Below the pieces are notes generated by a model. The model saw only the letters and a program-made list of their open reading frames with translations. It did no database searches and was not told the origin of the DNA. DNA of 64,000 nt. Source: Diadophis punctatus similis (taxonomy: Eukaryota > Chordata > Lepidosauria > Squamata > Dipsadidae). Shown here piece by piece: positions 44,213 through 56,000 of this stretch. The stretch covers positions 2,972,614-3,036,613 of the forward strand of contig JALIGW010000063.1 of the NCBI GenBank assembly GCA_023053685.1, given 5' to 3'. The translations under genes were made by a program, and so were the position numbers. Positions within the stretch are counted from its first letter, which is position 1; each line of letters begins with the position of its first letter.

Positions 44213-45774
44213 TTATACGGCTTTGCCACTGTGTGGAATCCTTTTATGTCTCATAAGAGACCTATTTTCAGAGAAGCCCTTTCCACACTCCATGCATTTA
44301 TACGGTTTCTCCCCTGTGTGAATCCTTTTATGGCAAGTAAGAGAGCTAATTGTGCTAAAACTCTTTCCACATTCTACACATTTATGTGGCTTTTCTCCTG
44401 TGTGGACCCTATTATGGGAAGTAAGATGACTGCTCTGAGCAAAGGTCTTTCCACACTCTCTGCATTTATATGGCTTCTCCCCAGTGTGGATCCTTTTGTG
44501 GGAATTAAGATAACGGTTCTGAAGAAAGGCCTTTCCACAGTCCGTGCATTTAAAGGGCTTCTCCCCTGTGTGAATCTTTTTATGGGAAATAAAGGAACTA
44601 CTTTGACCAAAGCTCTTTCCACACTCCATACATTTATATGGTTTTTCCCCTGTGTGTTTCCTTTGATGGGAAAGGAGATAACGACGCTGAATGAAGTTTT
44701 TTCCACACTCCATGCATTTATAGGGCTTTTCCCCGCTGTGGATCCTTGTGTGGCAAGTAAGAGAGCTAACCGTGGTAAAACTCTTTCCACATTCCACACA
44801 TTGATGTGGCTTCTCTCCTGTGTGGATCCTATTATGGGAAGTAAGATGACTGCTCTGAGCAAAGGTCTTTCCACACTCTCTGCATTTATATGGCTTCTCC
44901 CCAGTGTGGATCCTTTTGTGGGAATTAAGATAACGGTTCTGAAGAAAGGCCTTTCCACATTCCACACATTTATGTAGCTTCTCTCCTGTGTGGATCCTTT
45001 TATGGGAATTTAAACGATTGATCTGAGCAAAAGTCTTTCCACACTTCATGCATTTATATGGCTTCTCTTCTGCATGGATCCTTTTATGGGAAGTAAGATG
45101 AGTGCTCCAAATAAAGGTCTTTCCACACTCCATGTAATTATATGGCTTTTCTCCTGTGTGGATTTGTTTATGGGAAGTACACCGCTTCTTGAAGCCCCTT
45201 CCATATTCTGTGCATTTATATGGCTTCTCCTCTGTGTGGATCCAGTTATGTGTCGCAAGTTGTGCACTTTTAGTAAAGCTCTTTCCATACTCCAGGCATT
45301 TAGAGGGCTTTTCCCCTACGTGGCTTCTTTTATGGAAAGTAAGTTGACTGCTTGTGCTGAAGCTCTTTCCACATTCCAAACATTTACATGGCTTCTCTTC
45401 TGTGTGGATTATTTTATGAGATATAAGAGGCCCATTTTTGTGAGAAAAAGGGAAAGTCCAATTGTAATTCTTTCCACCGTTTCTGCATGTATAATCTGCT
45501 TTGGTTTGGTTTGGGTACTGTTCATTTACATCGAATTTGCCTTTGAATACTTTTACATTGTTCCCAATATATTTGTTCTTTATTTTTCCTTGTTGTGCGT
45601 GAAAGTCTTGATTCTGCCTGTCAATGGAAGATGAGCTTTTACGATTCCAATTACATGACAGGTTTCTCTCATGCTTTTCTAGTTTTATTTGAATCGCAGG
45701 CTTCTCCATTCCATCTCCAGGATTGAAAACGTGGTATGGTTCACCGGAATCTGTATTCTCCTGGCCATTATTAC
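44213..45774 (-). CDS. gene C coding exon 5: C2H2 zinc-finger array
   Basis: The acceptor (minus strand TTTTTTCCTTTGAAG) is next to 45774, entering in phase 1. A linker of about 95 residues is followed by a worn first unit and about 14 fingers. Units 2-4 have lost a Cys (CLEYGK, CTEYGR, YNYMEC), and unit 3 is also short. Fingers 1 and 5-13 have all ligands, and finger 14 has HX4H through the frame slip (HKRIPH). Fingers 6-8 (AFLQNRYLNSH, TFAQSSHLTSH, SFTTVSSLTCH) recur as 11-13 with few changes, a 420-bp internal duplication. The gene ends SGKAV after a one-base insertion. A sequence-specific DNA-binding repressor is expected. Confidence 0.9.
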
Positions 45775-46491
45775 CTTCAAAGGAAAAAAGAAATTAAAAC
45801 GATAGCAAACTTAGGAAAAAAAATAACAAAATTACCAAACAATAGAAAATGTGAACATATTTTTTTTTTAAAAACAAGCTGCACAGGTCTTCTTAGATTC
45901 AGAGAAGATATCTGAGAATTTGAATTGGACTTCCGTGATTAAAATTTTTGAAGATACGGACTTTGAAAAGAATTTTATTAAAAAGATGAAATCAATCTAT
46001 ACTTTGCAAAGTGGCCAAATAATTGGAGATTTAACAATCCTTGTGAGACACACAAAGGGACAAGACAAGTATTCCCCTTTGCTTCCCTGTTAAGAGTATA
46101 TGCTGAGGATTTGGTGGTAAATTTTGGAAGATCCTTTGGAGAGAACAGAAATAACTGCAATGGAGGTGAAGATGACAGAATTCAGAGAGGTGGCTAAATT
46201 ATAAATTATGTAAAGGAGAAAACTAGGATGCCACCTTAGCAAGAGAGGCTAAAATATAATTGCATTTATAATTGCTGTTAAGAAGATAGGAAACCACTTC
46301 ATTATATTTCCTTTTTTCCTTTCTTCTTACTTTCTACTTATACATTTATAATTTTATTCCTCTTCAAAACATGTGCTGGTTTTACTCTGATAAATTTCTT
46401 TAATAAAATTGTAGTTTAAAAAACAGCCGATGGCACCTAACTACAAACTTGTCTTCCCAAACTCTCTGATCGGGGAGTAGCAAATTCTTAC
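45775..46491 (-). other. gene C intron 4
   Basis: AT-rich. The wording around 45890-46200 may be old LINE sequence, but no reliable motif was found. Confidence 0.35.
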
Positions 46492-46621
46492 CCAGAGAGG
46501 CGATGTTCCTATAATTTTCCAGCATGACTTCCCAATGTAGTGCTTTTTGGGGAGCATTCAGCTGAGACCACTCCTCCTCAGAGAAATACACAGCCACCTC
46601 CTCGAAGGACAAAAGCCCCTC
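46492..46621 (-). CDS. gene C coding exon 4: KRAB A box
   Basis: Minus strand. The acceptor CTCTTGTTCAG precedes 46621, and the donor GTAAGA follows 46492. 130 nt, phase 0 to 1. KRAB A box [20 protein letters not shown], then PQKALHWEVMLENYRN and IASL. It keeps EEW and MLE and is the most canonical of the three KRAB boxes in the window. A TRIM28-recruiting repressor role is expected. No KRAB B box was seen. Confidence 0.93.
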
Positions 46622-46860
46622 CTGAACAAGAGAGGCGGAAAAAAGCAGAACAAACCCAGGAGGATTTACAAAATTTAAATGTTTAAATATTCCCAAGCAA
46701 AGATATACACTAAGCTAAATCGCTGTGCTTGATAGGATTTCGAAATTTAGATGAAAAAAAAATGGACAGAGCCAAAAGTCTTTGACTGAAGAAATATTTT
46801 GGGCAGGTTTTATGAACTTCATTGATTCTACAGGACTTTCTGTGCCATTCAGTGAAAGTA

Positions 46861-47221
46861 CTGTATTTTTCGGAGTATAAAACGCACCCAAAAGAGGCTG
46901 AAAATTTGGGTGTGTCTTATACTCTGAATGTAGCTTTTTCAAAGCTTTTTTTCCCCAACCCTAACGTGGCGCTAACGATCTTCCTGGCTCTTACTGGCTT
47001 GCAGGCTTTTTTTCATTGCTACTTGCTCCAAATAAGGTTTTTTCCAGCCCTAAGTCTTTGCAAGCTTTTTTTCATTCCTACTCGCTCCAAATAAGGTTTT
47101 TTTTTAAGCCCTAACCAGGGGATAAAATAATGTGCTGAAGCTGACCAGATTAAGGACACTATTTTCCCCCCTATTTTCCTCCCCAAAATCTAAGGTGCGT
47201 CTTATACTCCGAAAAATGTGG
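46861..47221. mobile_element. TA-flanked MITE (CGGAGTATAAG family)
   Basis: CTGTATTTTTCGGAGTATAA start, TTATACTCCGAAAAATGTGG end, TA at 46859-46860 and 47222-47223. About 361 bp, inside gene C intron 3. Confidence 0.9.
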
Positions 47222-47439
47222 TAACCCAATTGGATTGATTGATTGACTGATCTGTCTATCTGTCTGTCTGTCCGTCCGTCCATCCCCAAAAGACTTTCAG
47301 CATAAAATCAATGGACGTTGGAATCCCCACCTCTGTGACTCCAATCCTTTCTGTGTTTCCAGAAATAAAAGGGGAAGGGACATTCTTTCTAGCACAATAA
47401 CAGAGTTGGACGGGACCTTAGAAGTCTTCTAGTCCAATC

Positions 47440-47834
<395 letters not shown>

Positions 47835-48239
47835 GTCCAACCCCCTGCTCAAGCAGGGAAAGCACCATAACATTTCATACAAATGGTTGTCCAATCTCTT
47901 CTTTAAAACCTTCAGTGTTGGAGCATCCACAATTTCTGGAGGCAAGTTGTTCCACTGATTAATTGTTCTTGCTGTTAGGAAGTTTGTCCTTAGTTCTAGG
48001 TTGGTTCTCTCCTTGATTAGTTTCCACCCTTTGCTTCTTGTCCTGCCCTCAAGTTCTTTGGAGAATAGCTTGACTCCCTCTTCTTTGTGGCATCCCCGGA
48101 GATATTGGAACACTGCTATCATGTCTCCCCTAGTCCTTCTTTTCATTAAACTAAACGTACCCAAGTCCTGCAACCACTCTTGCTCTTCATATATTTAGTT
48201 TCCAGTCCCCAAATCATCAAATCCAGGCACAAATCAGAG

Positions 48240-48357
48240 GATTACAGATTACTTTTGATTATTATTGCTGTACGCCGCCCTGAGTCCCTCGGGAGTAGGG
48301 CGGCATATAAGAACCAATCAATCAATCAATCAATCAATCATAAATAAATAAATAAAT
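48240..48357 (+). mobile_element. L2-group LINE 3' end
   Basis: TGTACGCCGCCCTGAGTCCC, GGAGTAGGGCGGCATATAAG, then AATC and AAAT repeats. Confidence 0.88.
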
Positions 48358-48905
48358 ACTTTGCAGACTAAGCGTCCCTTGATTAAGTGCTCTTTCAGAA
48401 CTATTTTTTAAAATTACTGGTTGTTTTAAAAATGGCAGTGTGCCAATGTCAGTATTTAGTTATTTTTCTTTAGCCTTGCACAATTCCAAGTCAAAACATT
48501 ATAAAACGTTTTAACGATTGCAACTACTGTGACAATGTTATTCCCAACTCTTGAATGAGTTTTTAAAAAGTTAGTGATTGCATATTAATAGTAGGAAAAG
48601 TAACAAGCAAATGGAGAGTTAAGTACTGATCGTAAAAATATCTATTCAGAATTTTAAGGTAATATTACAAACAATTTGACTCCAACAATGTACTTCAAAG
48701 AAGTTAAGAATAACTGAGAGCAATTTGTATCTTCTATTGGCCATTCTATGTTGTTCGGGCATTTATCCAAGGGAAAACGGGAGAAAAATGAACAGAAGAA
48801 CCAAATAATAAATAAAATAAAATAAATAAAAATGAACAGGAGGAGAGCTATGTATTCCTGCTGGAAGGGAGAATACAAATTAATAAATGAATTTGCTCCT
48901 CTTAC
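48358..48905 (-). other. gene C intron 3 remainder
   Basis: AT-rich, nothing recognised. Confidence 0.35.
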
Positions 48906-48973
48906 TTGATTTGGAGATTCAACCAGTTTTTCAGCTTTACCATAAAGACCAGAAAACTTCATTCTATGTTTCT
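48906..48973 (-). CDS. gene C coding exon 3: linker
   Basis: Minus strand. The acceptor TATTTCTCACAG precedes 48973 and the donor GTAAGA follows 48906. 68 nt, phase 1 back to 0. It encodes EKHRMKFSGLYGKAEKLVES. The GKAEKLVES part corresponds to GGAEKITEP of gene A exon 3, which supports homology despite the shorter length. Confidence 0.8.
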
Positions 48974-49093
48974 CTGTGAGAAATACAGAATTTTAAAATG
49001 CATAATTAACAAAATAGGAGGAGGAGGTTAACAAAAGAGAGTGAAGGTAAGACGGGTGGGGGTTTTTGGGGAATGGGGGGAATCTTTGATTAC

Positions 49094-49193
49094 CTTCTGA
49101 AGCATCCTGAATTGGATCTTCCTGAGAGATCCGCCAGAAAAACAGCTCTTGAGAGAGATCTGATGGATTCATCCTTCCCTCAAGATCTCTGAT
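49094..49193 (-). CDS. gene C coding exon 2: linker
   Basis: Minus strand. The acceptor CTTTCCTGTGGAG precedes 49193 and the donor GTAATC follows 49094. 100 nt, phase 0 to 1. It encodes IRDLEGRMNPSDLSQELFFW and QEDPIQDASEG. The QEDP...SEG end parallels KEDPYPGTSEG of gene B. The acceptor lacks a strong pyrimidine tract, so the 5' boundary could move by a few codons. Confidence 0.75.
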
Positions 49194-49456
49194 CTCCACA
49201 GGAAAGGGCTTGGAATATAGACGGGAGAAGAAGAAGAAAAAAATAAGAAGACATCACACAACATGAAGTGGATACTTGTTCTGTGAACACAACACCGAAG
49301 TCCACAATCTCTATCAACGAGGCTGAGTTAGAAATGAATGGAACAAAGTCCTACAAGAATTAGTGAGACATTAGGAATGCCAGACAAGTATGAGAGGGAG
49401 AAAGGAAGAATTCAAACGTATTCTTCATTCCGTTCAAGCTCCTTCGGGGCTCTCAC

Positions 49457-49864
49457 CTGCAACTTGATCTGCTCCTTCTGCTCCTCCGCCTGGCTCAGAA
49501 TGAAGCCTTCCACCAAGGCCACCGCCTGGGAGCTGGTCTCTGCTCCACACTCCCGCACCCAGCTCTCCATCCGCAGAGGCAGAAGGGCCAGGAGCTGCTC
49601 CAGAACAACCAGGTCCAGCATCTGCTCTTTGGTGCGCTTTTCTGGTCTCAACCATCGGCTGCAAAAGTCGTGGAGTCGGCTGCAAAGTCCTCGGGGACCC
49701 TCAGCCTCCTGGTATTGGAGGCTCCCAAAGTTCCAGTGCTGAACATCTGAATAGATGGGTTGCTCTTCCAGGATCTTCTGCCCAGCTCTTGCCCATAGCT
49801 CCCCACAGCTCCCAGGCTGAACAGCAGAAGAGCCGTTTCCAGTTGCCAAAAGTTGTGTCTCCAT
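49457..49864 (-). CDS. gene C coding exon 1: SCAN domain
   Basis: Minus strand. The donor GTGAGA follows 49457. From the ATG at 49864 there are 136 codons, leaving phase 0. The start was chosen by alignment to METPPLA of gene B. An in-frame ATG at 49936 would add 24 residues ([15 protein letters not shown]...). The SCAN box is at about residues 42-125: [55 protein letters not shown]. Joined exons (49864-49457, 49193-49094, 48973-48906, 46621-46492, 45774-44213) encode 755 residues. Confidence 0.88.
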
Positions 49865-49937
49865 TCCGTATCTGTTCTGTAAGGCAACGCCAAATGGGTC
49901 CGAGCAATCAGTGTGGCTCTCCAAATGCCTTTTCATT

Positions 49938-50284
49938 CATAGGATGGTTTCTGTTACCCCAGGACTGACATCGGCAAGCCATTCGGTCCTCTTTTGTCCA
50001 AGGGACAATTTTGTCTCTATGCGAAGATGTACAAACGACCTGGAAAATACATTCGGAGAATTAGAAACCTGCCAAACACAAAACAGGTGAACCATGAAAG
50101 ATCAGTTCACAACCCACGCAATGCCAGGAAATTAATTAATTACAGATGACTCTGGTGGACCCCTTTTCCCTTCTTCAGGGTTGCCGAGTCAACCTCTGAC
50201 ACCCAGGCAGATTCACACAACCTGCCTGGAGCCCAAATGGGTCATCCAAACACAGAGCAGAGGTACCCTCTGAGGAGGGCCAGG
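49938..50284. other. gene C intron or 5' flank
   Basis: A possible acceptor lies upstream of the SCAN exon near 49950 (minus strand GGGGTAACAG). Nothing else was recognised. Confidence 0.3.
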
Positions 50285-50445
50285 AAGGAACAACTTGCCT
50301 TCAGACATTGTGGGTGCTTCATCCCTGGAGTTTTTTAAGAAGAGACTGGACAATCACGTCTCAAATGGTATAGGATCTCCTGCTTGAGCAAGGGGCTGGA
50401 CTAGATGACCTCCAAGGTCCCTTCCAGCTCTATTCTGATTCAAGG
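50285..50445 (+). mobile_element. CR1 3' end
   Basis: GGAGTTTTTTAAGAAGAGAC, GAGCAAGGGGCTGGACTAGA and CCCTTCCAGCTCTATTCTG. Confidence 0.88.
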
Positions 50446-50780
50446 AGGCAGCTGGAGATGCTGCCCTGCTTCTCTCCCCCTCCCATCCGAAGATAGACCG
50501 GGCTGCGGAGAATCAGGGCGTCTGGGTGCGTGGTGCGAATCCTGCCTCCTCGCCCGGCTTCTCGCCTCTCCTGCTGGGCCTCCGCAAAGCCGACCCTCCT
50601 CTCCCCCAACTCGGGCTCTTCCCCAGACACCTTCCTGGGATCCCTGGTTCTTTTTCTGCTGCTGCTCTGCCCTGCATGGAGAGAGGGCGGCTGAGGAGCA
50701 TGGGATCCGGGGTTAAACCCGACTGTTCTCTCCCTCCTCCGGCTCCCTTTGCAGAGGAAGAGCCCCCCCCCCCACCTCAC

Positions 50781-50960
50781 CCGGGGCACGTCTGGATCTC
50801 TCCCCGCCAGACTCTTCCGCAGCCTCTCCGCCTCCTGGGTTAAGGAGAGCCACAAGGGTTAAGGAGAGCGAGAGCAGGGTCCTAGAGCGGCATGCCTGTG
50901 TGATATCACGCCTCCTCTGGAAAGCCAGCTCTAACGTTCGCCCTCCAGTGGGGGAAGCGC
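50781..50960 (-). promoter_or_regulatory. gene C promoter and non-coding first exon
   Basis: On the minus strand: a degenerate CRE TGATATCA (50908-50901), then CCGCTCTAGGACCCTGCTCT and CGCTCTCCTTAACCC, aligning with genes A and B. A GTGAGG donor follows 50781. CpG-rich. The TSS is inferred. Confidence 0.55.
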
Positions 50961-51244
50961 CTGACGTTACTTTCCTTTGGCAGAGGGCGGCCCCTGGAGG
51001 ATTCTGCTTGCAATGCAACTGCTCATGCCAGGAATGGAGAGAACCGTTTTTCCATGGAGTTGGGGGGGGGAGGGGCAGAAAGAAGGTAGTTGTTATTCCC
51101 CCCCTCCCTCCCAATCCACAATCTTCTCAATCCCGCTGCTTTGGACAACTTTTAAATGTATCCATCCTTCCATTCTCAAGGAATCATAGACTTGTAAGGT
51201 TGGAAGGGACCTTGGAGATTTTTAGATTTAGATTTAGATTTATT

Positions 51245-51775
51245 ATTAGAGTTGGAAGGAACCTTGTAGGTCATCTAGTCCAACCCCCTGCTCAAGCAGG
51301 AGTTCCTACACCATTTGAGACAGATGGCAGTCCAGTCTCCTCTTGAAGGTCACAAGTGTTGGGGCTCTCACAACCTCCGCTGGCAAGCTGTTCCACTGGT
51401 TGATCGTTCTCACCGTCAGAAAGTTTCTCCTCACTTCCAGGTTGAATCTCTCCTTGGTCAACTTCCATCCGTTATTCCTTGTTTGGCTTTCTGGTGCCAT
51501 AGAGAACAGCCTGACCCCCTCCTCTCTGTGGCAGCCCCTCAGGTATTGGAACACTGCTATCATGTCACCCCTGCTCCTTCTCTTCGCCAGACTGGCAAAG
51601 CTCAGTTCCTGCAACCGCTCTTTGTATGTTTTATTTTCCAGACCCTTTATCATCCTGGTTGCTCTCTTCTGCACTTTCTCTAGGGTTTCAATGTCTTTTT
51701 TGTAGTGTGGTGACCAAAACTGGATGCAGTACTCTAGGTGTGGTCTGACCAAGGCTTTATAGAGTGGTACTAGTA
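51245..51775 (-). mobile_element. CR1 LINE, 3' part
   Basis: The complement encodes [40 protein letters not shown] and INQWNSLPAEVVRAPTL. It is continuous with 55329-55960 across the insertion 51776-55320. Confidence 0.93.
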
Positions 51776-52438
51776 TAAGGTGACCAGACGTCCCGATTTT
51801 GGCGGGACACACCCGCTTTTTAATCATTTGTCCCGCGTCCCGGCCGCCCTCTTAAAAAGTCCCGATTTTTTCAGTTTGCCCGGCAACAAAATTTTTTTTA
51901 AAATAAACCGGGACGTCTGGTCACCTTGAAGCCGGCGCTGATTGGTCAGAGCAGAGTCTACTCTACTGTTCTGACCAATCAGCGGCGGCTTCACATCAGG
52001 CGGGGAGCGTTAAAAGTGCTCCCCGCCCACCGCCATTTCGCTGCACGCTGCCACCTTGTTGTAGTTGGAGAGCTGAGCGAGCCGCCCTCTTTGACCGTTC
52101 CTGCCCGCTGCTGGCCGAACCCCCCTGCCGCCTGAAGCCTGCTCCCAGCCGCCGTTGCTGAGCCGCCATACGGTAGGATTTTTTAAAAAATTGTTTAAGG
52201 CAGTAGCCGAGGTTTTGAGGAAGGTCGGCTTCACTTCAAGCAGCCGGGGAGGACGGGCCTGAAAGGGGGGGCAGAGGCGCGTCCACACGGCACCGTCAAA
52301 GAGGGCGGCTCGCTCTGCTCTCCGACTACAAGCCGAGTTAGGTGGGGGAAAAGAGATGAGGAAGGCGAACGAGGGAAGAAACGAGGGCGAGCTACGGGGG
52401 GGGAGGAAACCTTGCTGCCGCCTTCTGCTTTGCGGCCT

Positions 52439-53216
52439 CAGGGGTGGCCAAACCGTGGCGCATGCCATGCGCCAAACGTGGCGCATTGGATGATTGCAAG
52501 TGGCGCATTGCAATCATCCAAAGGACAGAAGCTTTTCTGCCCGGCGAGCGGGACGGCAGCGCACGCGCAAGGAAAGCCGGAGGATGGCGCTGAGGCAGCG
52601 GCAGGTGACAGCGGGCGCCGAGTCATCTCACGGGCAGCTGTCCCTGCCTCCGCCGAGGAGGAGGGGGAAAGGGAAGGAAAGCGCTCCTGCATCCCAACTG
52701 CAAGTTATCGTCGCCCGTCCTGCCCAAGTGGCCGCGCGACGTGACCCCGGAGCCGGATGGGCACAAGGGCAGGAAGAGAGAGAAAAAGAAAAGGTGACGC
52801 TGATTTAGCGAACGGAAGTGATTTCGACCGCGGCGCAGAGGCGCCCAGCGAGCGGGGCATCACCTTTTCTTTCTTTTTCTCTTCAAGGGCAGGAAGAGAA
52901 AAAGAAAGAAAAGGTGATGCCCCGCTCGCTGGGCGCCTCTGCGCCGCGGTCGAAATCACTTCCGTTCACTAAAACAGCGTCACCTTTTCTTTTTCTCTCT
53001 CTTCCTGCCCTTGTGCCCATCCGGCTCCGGGGTCACGTCGCGCGGCCGCTTGGGCAGGACGGGCAAAGATAACTTGCAGTTGGGATGCAGGAGCGCTTTC
53101 CTTCCCTTTCCCCCTCCTCCTCGGCGGAGGCAGGGTCAGCGCGGCTGCCCGTGAGAGCCTCGTGTGCTCGACGCCGTCCTCTGGCATTCCTTCCGCGCGC
53201 GCTGCCGTTCCATCCG
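52439..53216. mobile_element. nested palindromic element (GGGGTGGCCAAACC family), right end missing
   Basis: CAGGGGTGGCCAAACCGTGG start, then CATTGGATGATTGCAAGTGG. A large palindrome (52548-52884 and 52893-53216, axis about 52888) mirrors AAAAGGTGATGCCCCGCTCG and CGGGGCATCACCTTTTC. No matching right terminus lies downstream. A deletion derivative of the same family lies at 61873-62092. Confidence 0.85.
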
Positions 53217-53369
53217 AGAGCCGCCAAGTGGAGTGCACTTGATGGGCTAAATCACCGCCTTTCTCCTCCTCCTCCCCCCTGGCTGGGCTGACGGCTTCCC
53301 GTCTTCCAGGAGCCTCGGTAGGTTGGTTGCTGCTGGATCTTCTTCAGCCAGCTCCTCTCCACAGCCAGG

Positions 53370-53412
53370 AAGGAAGGAAGGAAGGAAGGAAGAAGAAGAA
53401 GAAAGAAGAAGA

Positions 53413-53450
<38 letters not shown>

Positions 53451-53636
53451 AGGGGGGTTAGGAAGGCAGGAAGACAGAAAGAAAAAGATGTTAGGAAAGA
53501 AGAAAGAGGAAGGAAGGAAGAAGAAAGAGACAGAAAGAAAGAAAGAAAAGTTAGGAAGGAAGGAAGGAAGGAAGACAGAAAGAAAGAAAAGTAAGGAAGG
53601 AAGGAAGGAAGGAAGACAGAAAGAAAGAAAGAAATG
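53370..53636. repeat. GGAA/GAAA/GA low-complexity tract
   Basis: GGAA, GAAGAA, GA and GAAA units. Long frames here, rich in R/K/E or in S/F/L, are composition artefacts. Confidence 0.95.
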
Positions 53637-55260
53637 TAATGCTGATTAATGATTAATGACAATGACTCTACTGGACTGAACAGTGAAAATAGAGATAAAG
53701 ATAACAGTGATAATGATAACAGAGATAAAGATATCAAGAATAATTATGTTCAGATTGATGATAAGGATTTTGAGATATATAAAATGAAAAAAGGAATGAA
53801 GAAAATTAAATATATACAGAAAGTAAAATTAAGAGAGAGGAAAAGAGCGTGGGGAAAGATAACTTATTGGTACAAAATTAAAAGAAAGATGAAAAAAAAT
53901 TAAGCAGATGGGGTGGAGGAAATATATATATATAAACAAAGTAGTTGAGAAACTAAAAGGGAATGGATGATGATATTGGAATATTATAGAAATGTTTTTT
54001 TAATTTAAAATTATCTTATTAAGAGAAAAAAATTTCTGTTTTTTATATACAGATTAATATTGTTTAACAAATTAAAAGATTTGATATTTTAGATATAACA
54101 AAGTTAATTAAGATGAGAAGTATGAATGATAAATATAAGTATTAGAGCTCAAAAGATGTATTATGATTGTGTATTTTTTTTCATTTATTTCAATTTATTT
54201 TTTCACATATGAAATTTGTTCAAATGAAAAAATCTTAAAGGGAAAAATGTATTATTTTAAGAGTTGAATATGTAATTGAATAAATTTAGAAAGAATTTTG
54301 ATGATTAGTAAATGAAACGATATATTATGATTGTGTATAATTAATATAACGTTAGAAATTCAAAGATTTTTTTTTCTTCTCTTTCGTTCTTTTTATAAAG
54401 ATTAATAATGTTTAATCTTTTGGAATAATGTGGATAAAACAATGACAATAAGAGAAATATGGAATAAATATGATCACTAGAATTTAAGGGAAATTACTTA
54501 AATATTAAATAATGAACAGGAAATATGAATGTTAATTACTTTAAAATTTATTAAACTGAGAGTTGATAAGTTAATTGATTTGGATTTTTTCCTTTCCTTT
54601 TTATATTTTATTTTTTCTTTACTACTTGTTGAATATTTATAGAGTGGATAAAATTAGACAGAATTTTGATGATTAATATGAGAAATTAAAAGAATAATTG
54701 GGCATTTAGTTTTTTGATAGAACAAAGGATAAAAAACAGAAGCGATGAATAAAGAGATTAAAGAATTAAAGGAAGCAATTTGGCTTAAAATTAAAAAACA
54801 GGAGACAGTAACTATCTTGGAAAGTTAAGCGAATAGCGATCTATTTGGATGAAAATTTGGAATTAACTGGTGCATATCCCAGATGACAAAACTAGAAATT
54901 AGATTTTTTTTCTTTTTTTCTTTTTTCTTTTTTTGGGGAGGTAAGATGGAAATAGCAGCATGTACCTAGAAGAGAGTATAACATAAAAAAAATAATAATA
55001 TAACTATAATGATGGTTTTTTTAAAAAAAAGAGATATGATTAGTTTAAAATTGGGATTAGCATCAGTCTGCCAAATATAAAATGAGTTTAGTATAAAAGC
55101 ACTCCAGGAAAGGCAAAGAAAATGAAAGAGGAAGTAGAAGGGGAGGAAGAGAAGGTGTAGAGAGGGTTGAGGAGGAGGGAAGGAGTTAGAAAGTAGGAGG
55201 AGAAGACCCCCCCTCAGGAACCCACCCCTCAGGAACTCACCCCTCAGGAACCCACCTGAC
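53637..55260. other. AT-rich cargo of the 51776-55320 element
   Basis: About 75% A+T by eye, with no domain-bearing frame. An 84-codon frame at 53649-53903 is K/D/N-rich without recognisable motifs. A short CCCTCAGGAACCCAC tandem repeat closes it at about 55205-55258. Confidence 0.5.
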
Positions 55261-55328
55261 CGACCCCCCCCCCCGGTCAATGGTGTCCCTCTTTAGCAAT
55301 TTTAAAATCTGGTCACCTTATACTAGTA

Positions 55329-55960
55329 CCTCTCTGGTCCTTGATTGTATCCCTCTATTTATGCAGCTCAGGACTGCGTTGGCCTTTTTGGCTGCTGCTG
55401 CACACTGCTGGCTCATATTTAGTTGGCTGTCTACCAAGACTCCAAGATCCCTCTCGCAATCGCTGCTATTGAGTGTGGTTTCACCCAGTTTGTATGTGTA
55501 TTTTTGATTCTTCTTACCTAGGTGTAGAATTTTACTTTTCTCCGTGTTAAATTTCATTTTATTGGTTTGGGCCCAGTGTTCGAGTCTGTCAAGGTCCCTC
55601 TGGATTTTGAGTCTGTCCTCTGGGGTGTTTGCTACTCCTGCCAGCTTGGTATCGGCTGCAAATTTGGTTAGTTCTCCTGCTATTCCCTCATCTAGGTCAT
55701 TTATGAAGATATTAAAGAGTACTGGGCCTAGGACGGAACCTTGTGGTATGCCACTGCTTACTTCTCTCTCCGGTTGGTCAGCCAGTTGTTAATCCATCTG
55801 GTTGTGTGCTGTCTATCCCGCTTTTTTCTAGCTTATGAAGAAGTAGGTTGTGGTCTACTTTGTCAAATGCTTTGCTGAAGTCCAGGTATATTATGTCTAC
55901 TGCATTTCGCTGGTCTAGTAATTTGGTCACAGTGTTGAAAAATGAAATCTTCTGGCCCAA
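55329..55960 (-). mobile_element. CR1 LINE, RT part of the split copy
   Basis: The complement encodes [38 protein letters not shown] and TKLLDQRNAVDIIYLDFS. It adjoins 51775 once the hAT-like element is removed. Confidence 0.93.
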
Positions 55961-56000
55961 CCACCTGCCCCAGGCAGGAGACTTTGTATACCATCCTTGC

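Larger units (their letters stand above)
51776..55320. mobile_element. 3545-bp hAT-like composite element (TAAGGTGACCAGA family)
   Basis: TAAGGTGACCAGACGTCCCG start and CTGGTCACCTTA end. The perfect TSD TACTAGTA is at 51768-51775 and 55321-55328. An internal inverted terminus (CGGGACGTCTGGTCACC) is at about 51909-51925, as in the short copy at 16570. The cargo comprises a palindromic element (52439-53216), GA-rich repeats and an AT-rich block. No transposase frame was recognised. Confidence 0.92.

Noticed and set aside
44186..44977. 263-codon plus-strand frame
   Set aside because: Antisense of the gene C finger array.
53252..53737. Ser/Phe/Leu-rich and Lys/Glu-rich frames
   Set aside because: Artefacts of the GGAA/GA low-complexity tract.
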